A stretch of DNA of 7,095 bases from Actinomycetota bacterium. Its GTDB lineage: Bacteria > Actinomycetota > Acidimicrobiia > IMCC26256 > JACDBD01. The stretch lies in contig JACDBD010000210.1 of the NCBI GenBank assembly GCA_013695115.1, forward strand, positions 1-7,095, read 5' to 3'. The stretch's first letter is position 1. Every line of letters starts with the position of its first letter. Under the pieces are notes generated by a model. The model made no database searches, was not told the origin of the DNA, and saw only the letters and a list, made by a program, of their open reading frames with translations. Shown piece after piece: positions 4,364 through 7,095 of this stretch. Position numbers and translations under genes: made by a program.

Positions 4364-7095
4364 ATGTCCGGCTCCGCACCCCGCACTGTCGGGATCGTTC
4401 CGCACACGCACTGGGACCGCGAGTGGTACGCGCCGTTCCAGGCGTTCCGGGTGCAGCTCGTCCGGCTGCTCGACGAGCTGCTGCCGCTGCTCGAGCGCGA
4501 CCTGTCGTACGCCCGGTTCATGCTCGACGGCCAGACCGCAGTGCTCGACGACTACCTCGAGATCCGGCCCGAGGCCGCTCCCGCGCTCCGGAGACTGGCG
4601 GCGAGCGGCCGGTTGTCGGTGGGCCCGTGGATGATCCTCATGGACGAGTTCATGGTCTCGGGCGAGACGATCGTGCGCAACCTCCAAGCCGGGGTCGCGC
4701 GCGCCACCGAGCTGGGTGGAGCGATGCCAGTCGGGTACCTGCCCGACATGTTCGGGCACGTGGCCCAGATGCCGCAGATCCTGCGCCTCGCCGGGCTCGA
4801 GCACGCGGTCGTGTGGCGGGGCGTGCCGTCGGCCGTCACCCAGACCGCGTTCTGGTGGGAGGCGCCGGACGGTTCGCGGGTACGGGCCGAGTACCTGTAC
4901 GGCTCGTATTCGAACGGCCGCGACCTGCCCGACGACGCCAAGGCCCTCGTTGCCCGCGCCCGCAGCTACGAGCTCGAGCTCGGTCCGGCCGCGCTCCCCG
5001 GCGGCGCGCTCCTTCTGATGAACGGCACCGACCACCAGCTCCCCCAGCCCTGGCTCGGTCGCGTGGTCGCCGAGGCCAACGAGATCCAGGACGACTACCG
5101 GTTCGTGGTGACGTCGCTCCCCGAGTACCTGGCCGACCAGCCGACCGACAAACTCACGACGTGGTTGGGCGAGCTGCGCTCCGGTGCTCGGGCCAACGTG
5201 CTGATGGGAGTGGCGTCGAACCGGGTCGACGTCCACCAGGCCTGCGCCGCTGCCGAACGCGCGCTGGAGCGGCGAGCCGAGCCGCTATCGGCATTGCTCC
5301 TTCCCGCCGACGACTACCCGGGAGGGCTCCTCGACGTCGCGTGGCGCAACCTCGTCCTCAACAGCGCCCACGACTCCTCGTGCGCCTGCAGCGACGACGA
5401 GGTCGTCGAACAGGTCCTCGTGCGCTACTACGAAGCGCGCCAGATCGGTGACGCGCTCACCCGCGACGCACTCCACGCCCTGGCGGCCGAGATCGACGCG
5501 CCGGCATCGTCGACGGTGGTCGCCAACCCGACCCCCGCCGATCGGGGCGGACTGATCCGGGGCTTCGTGCCCGGCGAGGGGCCAGTCCACTTCGCCGCGA
5601 CCGACGACGGCGCCGCCTGTCCGGCGCAGGTCATCGGGGTCATCGGCGGCGCCGGCTTCACCGCCACGGTCACCGGTCAGAAGGTGCGGTGGGTGCTCGA
5701 GATGATGCGCGGTCCCGAATTCGCCGGTACCCGGGTCGGCGGCTACGAGCGGGTCGACCACGACGACGGGCTCGTCGAGTTCGTGTTCGACGGCGTCCCG
5801 CGCGGCGAGCCCGCCGCCGACCTCGAGGCCGTGCGGGAGGAGGTGCTGGCGCTGGGCGAGGCCGGCGCCACCGTGCGGTTCCGGGTGCAGCTGCCCCGAG
5901 CGCGCGACGTGGTGTTCGCCGCCGACGCCGTCCCCGGCTTCGGCTGGCGCTCGTACCGGCCGGTCGACGGCGAGGGCCCCGCCACCGCTGTCACCGCCGG
6001 TCCCGCCACCTCTCCAAGGACAGGCGAAGGAACCGTCGCCCTCGCCAACGAGCACCTCACGGTCACGGTCGACCGCACCACCGCGACGTTCACGGTCGAC
6101 TCCGTCGACGGGCTCTCGCTCCCCGACCTGGGCCGATTGGTCGATGGCGGCGACGGGGGCGATACCTACAACTACTCGCCCCCGACCGAGGAGGACCTCC
6201 TCGTCGACCGGCCCGAGTCAGTGACGGTCACCACGCTCGAAACCGGCCCGGTGCGCGCCCGGGTGCTCGTCGAGGCCACCTACCGCTGGCCGACGCACGC
6301 AGTCGGCGACGCGATCGCGTGCTCCCGCCGCAGCGACGAAACCGTTCTGGTGCCGGTGCGGACGACGCTCGAGCTCCGCACCGGTGAGCGGTTCCTCCGG
6401 GTCCGCACCGAGTTCGACAACATCTGCCGCGACCATCGCCTCCGGGCGCACTTCCCACTGGCGGGCGCGGTCGACGGGTCCGACGCCGAGTGCGCGTTCG
6501 CGGTCGTGCACCGGAGCCTGACCGTCGAAGGCGGTCCCGGTGAGGTCGGCCTCCCGACGTTCGTGTCGCGGCGCTTCGTCGACGCGTTCGATGGGAGCGC
6601 CGGGCTGGCGCTGCTCCACGACGGGTTGCTCGAGTACGAGGTGGTCGACGACAGCCACGAGCTCGCTCTCACGCTGATGCGCGCGACCGGCTACCTGTCG
6701 CGCATCGCGCTCCCGCTCCGTCCCGACCCCGCCGGCCCACCGATGCCGGTCGAGGGCGCACAGGTGCAGGGTGCCCGGGCGCTGGAGTACGCGGTGCTGC
6801 CGCACCCGGGCGACTGGCGCGCCGCCGACCTCCACCAGGCTGCGGACGAGTTCCTCGTCCCGCTCGAGCGCGCCCGGGGCGGCGGCGTGGCCGGCGCCGC
6901 CCGGACCCCGACCGGGCAGGCGCTGGCGGTGCGGGACGCGCAGGTCTCTGCGGTCACACGTGAGCCCGGCGGGCTGCTCGTTCGGATCTTCAACCCCGCG
7001 CCCGAGCCGGTGGCCGCCGAGCTCGACCGGGACGGCGCCCCCGCCACCGGATGGGTCGTCGACCTGCTGGGCCGGCCGGTCGAGCCGTTCGAGGG
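4364..7095 (+). CDS. Glycoside hydrolase family 38 alpha-mannosidase (C-terminus missing)
   Basis: The frame is open for 910 codons to the right edge, with no stop; family members have about 850-1050 residues, so most of the protein is present. GH38 enzymes are zinc-dependent retaining alpha-mannosidases. Visible marks are VPHTHWDREWY (12-22; H16 and D18 zinc ligands), MDEFMVSGE (93-101), YLPDMFGHVAQMPQIL (125-140; D128 nucleophile and zinc ligand) and NSAHDSSCACSDDEV (333-347; H336 zinc ligand). The catalytic domain spans about 8-270, a helical middle domain about 275-370, and the rest is the beta-sandwich C-terminal region. No signal peptide or membrane segment is seen, so it should act in the cytosol on imported or internal mannosides such as oligosaccharides or mannosylglycerate-type compounds; the exact substrate is unknown. 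ATG 4364 is chosen; GTG 4358 is in frame two codons earlier and cannot be excluded, but the TATCCT spacing favours the ATG. It lies 20 nt after the exported phosphoesterase gene, suggesting shared expression. Confidence 0.93.
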   Translation, partial: MSGSAPRTVGIVPHTHWDREWYAPFQAFRVQLVRLLDELLPLLERDLSYARFMLDGQTAVLDDYLEIRPEAAPALRRLAASGRLSVGPWMILMDEFMVSGETIVRNLQAGVARATELGGAMPVGYLPDMFGHVAQMPQILRLAGLEHAVVWRGVPSAVTQTAFWWEAPDGSRVRAEYLYGSYSNGRDLPDDAKALVARARSYELELGPAALPGGALLLMNGTDHQLPQPWLGRVVAEANEIQDDYRFVVTSLPEYLADQPTDKLTTWLGELRSGARANVLMGVASNRVDVHQACAAAERALERRAEPLSALLLPADDYPGGLLDVAWRNLVLNSAHDSSCACSDDEVVEQVLVRYYEARQIGDALTRDALHALAAEIDAPASSTVVANPTPADRGGLIRGFVPGEGPVHFAATDDGAACPAQVIGVIGGAGFTATVTGQKVRWVLEMMRGPEFAGTRVGGYERVDHDDGLVEFVFDGVPRGEPAADLEAVREEVLALGEAGATVRFRVQLPRARDVVFAADAVPGFGWRSYRPVDGEGPATAVTAGPATSPRTGEGTVALANEHLTVTVDRTTATFTVDSVDGLSLPDLGRLVDGGDGGDTYNYSPPTEEDLLVDRPESVTVTTLETGPVRARVLVEATYRWPTHAVGDAIACSRRSDETVLVPVRTTLELRTGERFLRVRTEFDNICRDHRLRAHFPLAGAVDGSDAECAFAVVHRSLTVEGGPGEVGLPTFVSRRFVDAFDGSAGLALLHDGLLEYEVVDDSHELALTLMRATGYLSRIALPLRPDPAGPPMPVEGAQVQGARALEYAVLPHPGDWRAADLHQAADEFLVPLERARGGGVAGAARTPTGQALAVRDAQVSAVTREPGGLLVRIFNPAPEPVAAELDRDGAPATGWVVDLLGRPVEPFE

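Noticed and set aside
4358..4366. GTG 4358 as the GH38 start
   Set aside because: It is in frame and possible, but it has no better ribosome binding site and does not fit the 7-nt spacing from TATCCT. The difference is only two residues.
3135..4379. Long minus-strand open frame (414 codons) opposite the phospholipase C gene
   Set aside because: The translation is low-complexity Arg/Gly/Val-rich with no recognisable domain, and the plus-strand frame holds a complete family with catalytic motifs. Long antisense frames are common in GC-rich DNA.
4289..5236. Minus-strand open frame (315 codons) opposite the start of the GH38 gene
   Set aside because: It is a shadow of the GH38 frame, whose zinc-binding motifs lie in the same stretch on the plus strand.
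4423..5451. Plus-strand open frame (342 codons) inside the GH38 gene
   Set aside because: It is extremely Arg/Ala/Pro-rich, in another frame of the true gene, and shows no domain.
5285..6055. Minus-strand open frame (256 codons) within the GH38 gene
   Set aside because: It is Gly/Val/Asp-rich with no motif. The plus frame is continuous through this region without a break.

Overview
The window is very GC-rich, densely coding DNA with strong G/C preference at third codon positions, several GTG starts and almost no intergenic space. This, together with protein styles (a Tat-exported phospholipase C, an actinobacterial-type membrane sulfatase-like protein, a CWTGTG-type RpiB-like protein), suggests an actinomycete-type bacterium, perhaps from a less-studied lineage such as Acidimicrobiia. 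The lineage is an inference. I see no mobile element, RNA gene, CRISPR array or phage gene.

Layout: two gene blocks diverge from a 63-bp intergenic region (2766-2828). Leftward (minus strand) come a 703-residue, five-TM AlkP-superfamily protein of the sulfatase-like group (654-2765), a small RpiB/LacAB-type sugar-phosphate isomerase (219-644), and the N-terminal 69 residues of a GYD-domain protein running off the left edge (1-208). Gaps are 9 and 10 nt. Rightward (plus strand) come a Tat-exported phosphoesterase of the phospholipase C/acid phosphatase family (2829-4343) and, 20 nt later, a nearly complete GH38 alpha-mannosidase (4364 to the right edge). Five genes fill the window.

The two partial genes at the edges are open reading frames without a stop (or start) inside the window, so they are easy to miss. 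The GH38 frame is open for 910 codons with all expected zinc and nucleophile residues.

How the genes may work together: two exported AlkP-superfamily phospho-enzymes sit back to back, one anchored in the membrane with its catalytic domain outside and one Tat-exported. They are linked to a cytosolic mannosidase and a sugar-phosphate isomerase-like protein. This fits turnover or modification of a phosphorylated, mannose-containing envelope or environmental glycan/lipid, but no substrate can be read from the sequence.

The most unusual pattern is at the starts. Four of the five genes have a TANNNT (-10-like) hexamer ending exactly 6 or 7 nt before the start codon, and the fifth has an imperfect one 9 nt away. 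None has a convincing Shine-Dalgarno sequence. In two cases the TA of the hexamer is the stop codon of the preceding gene. This suggests leaderless transcripts with individual promoters even inside apparent operons.
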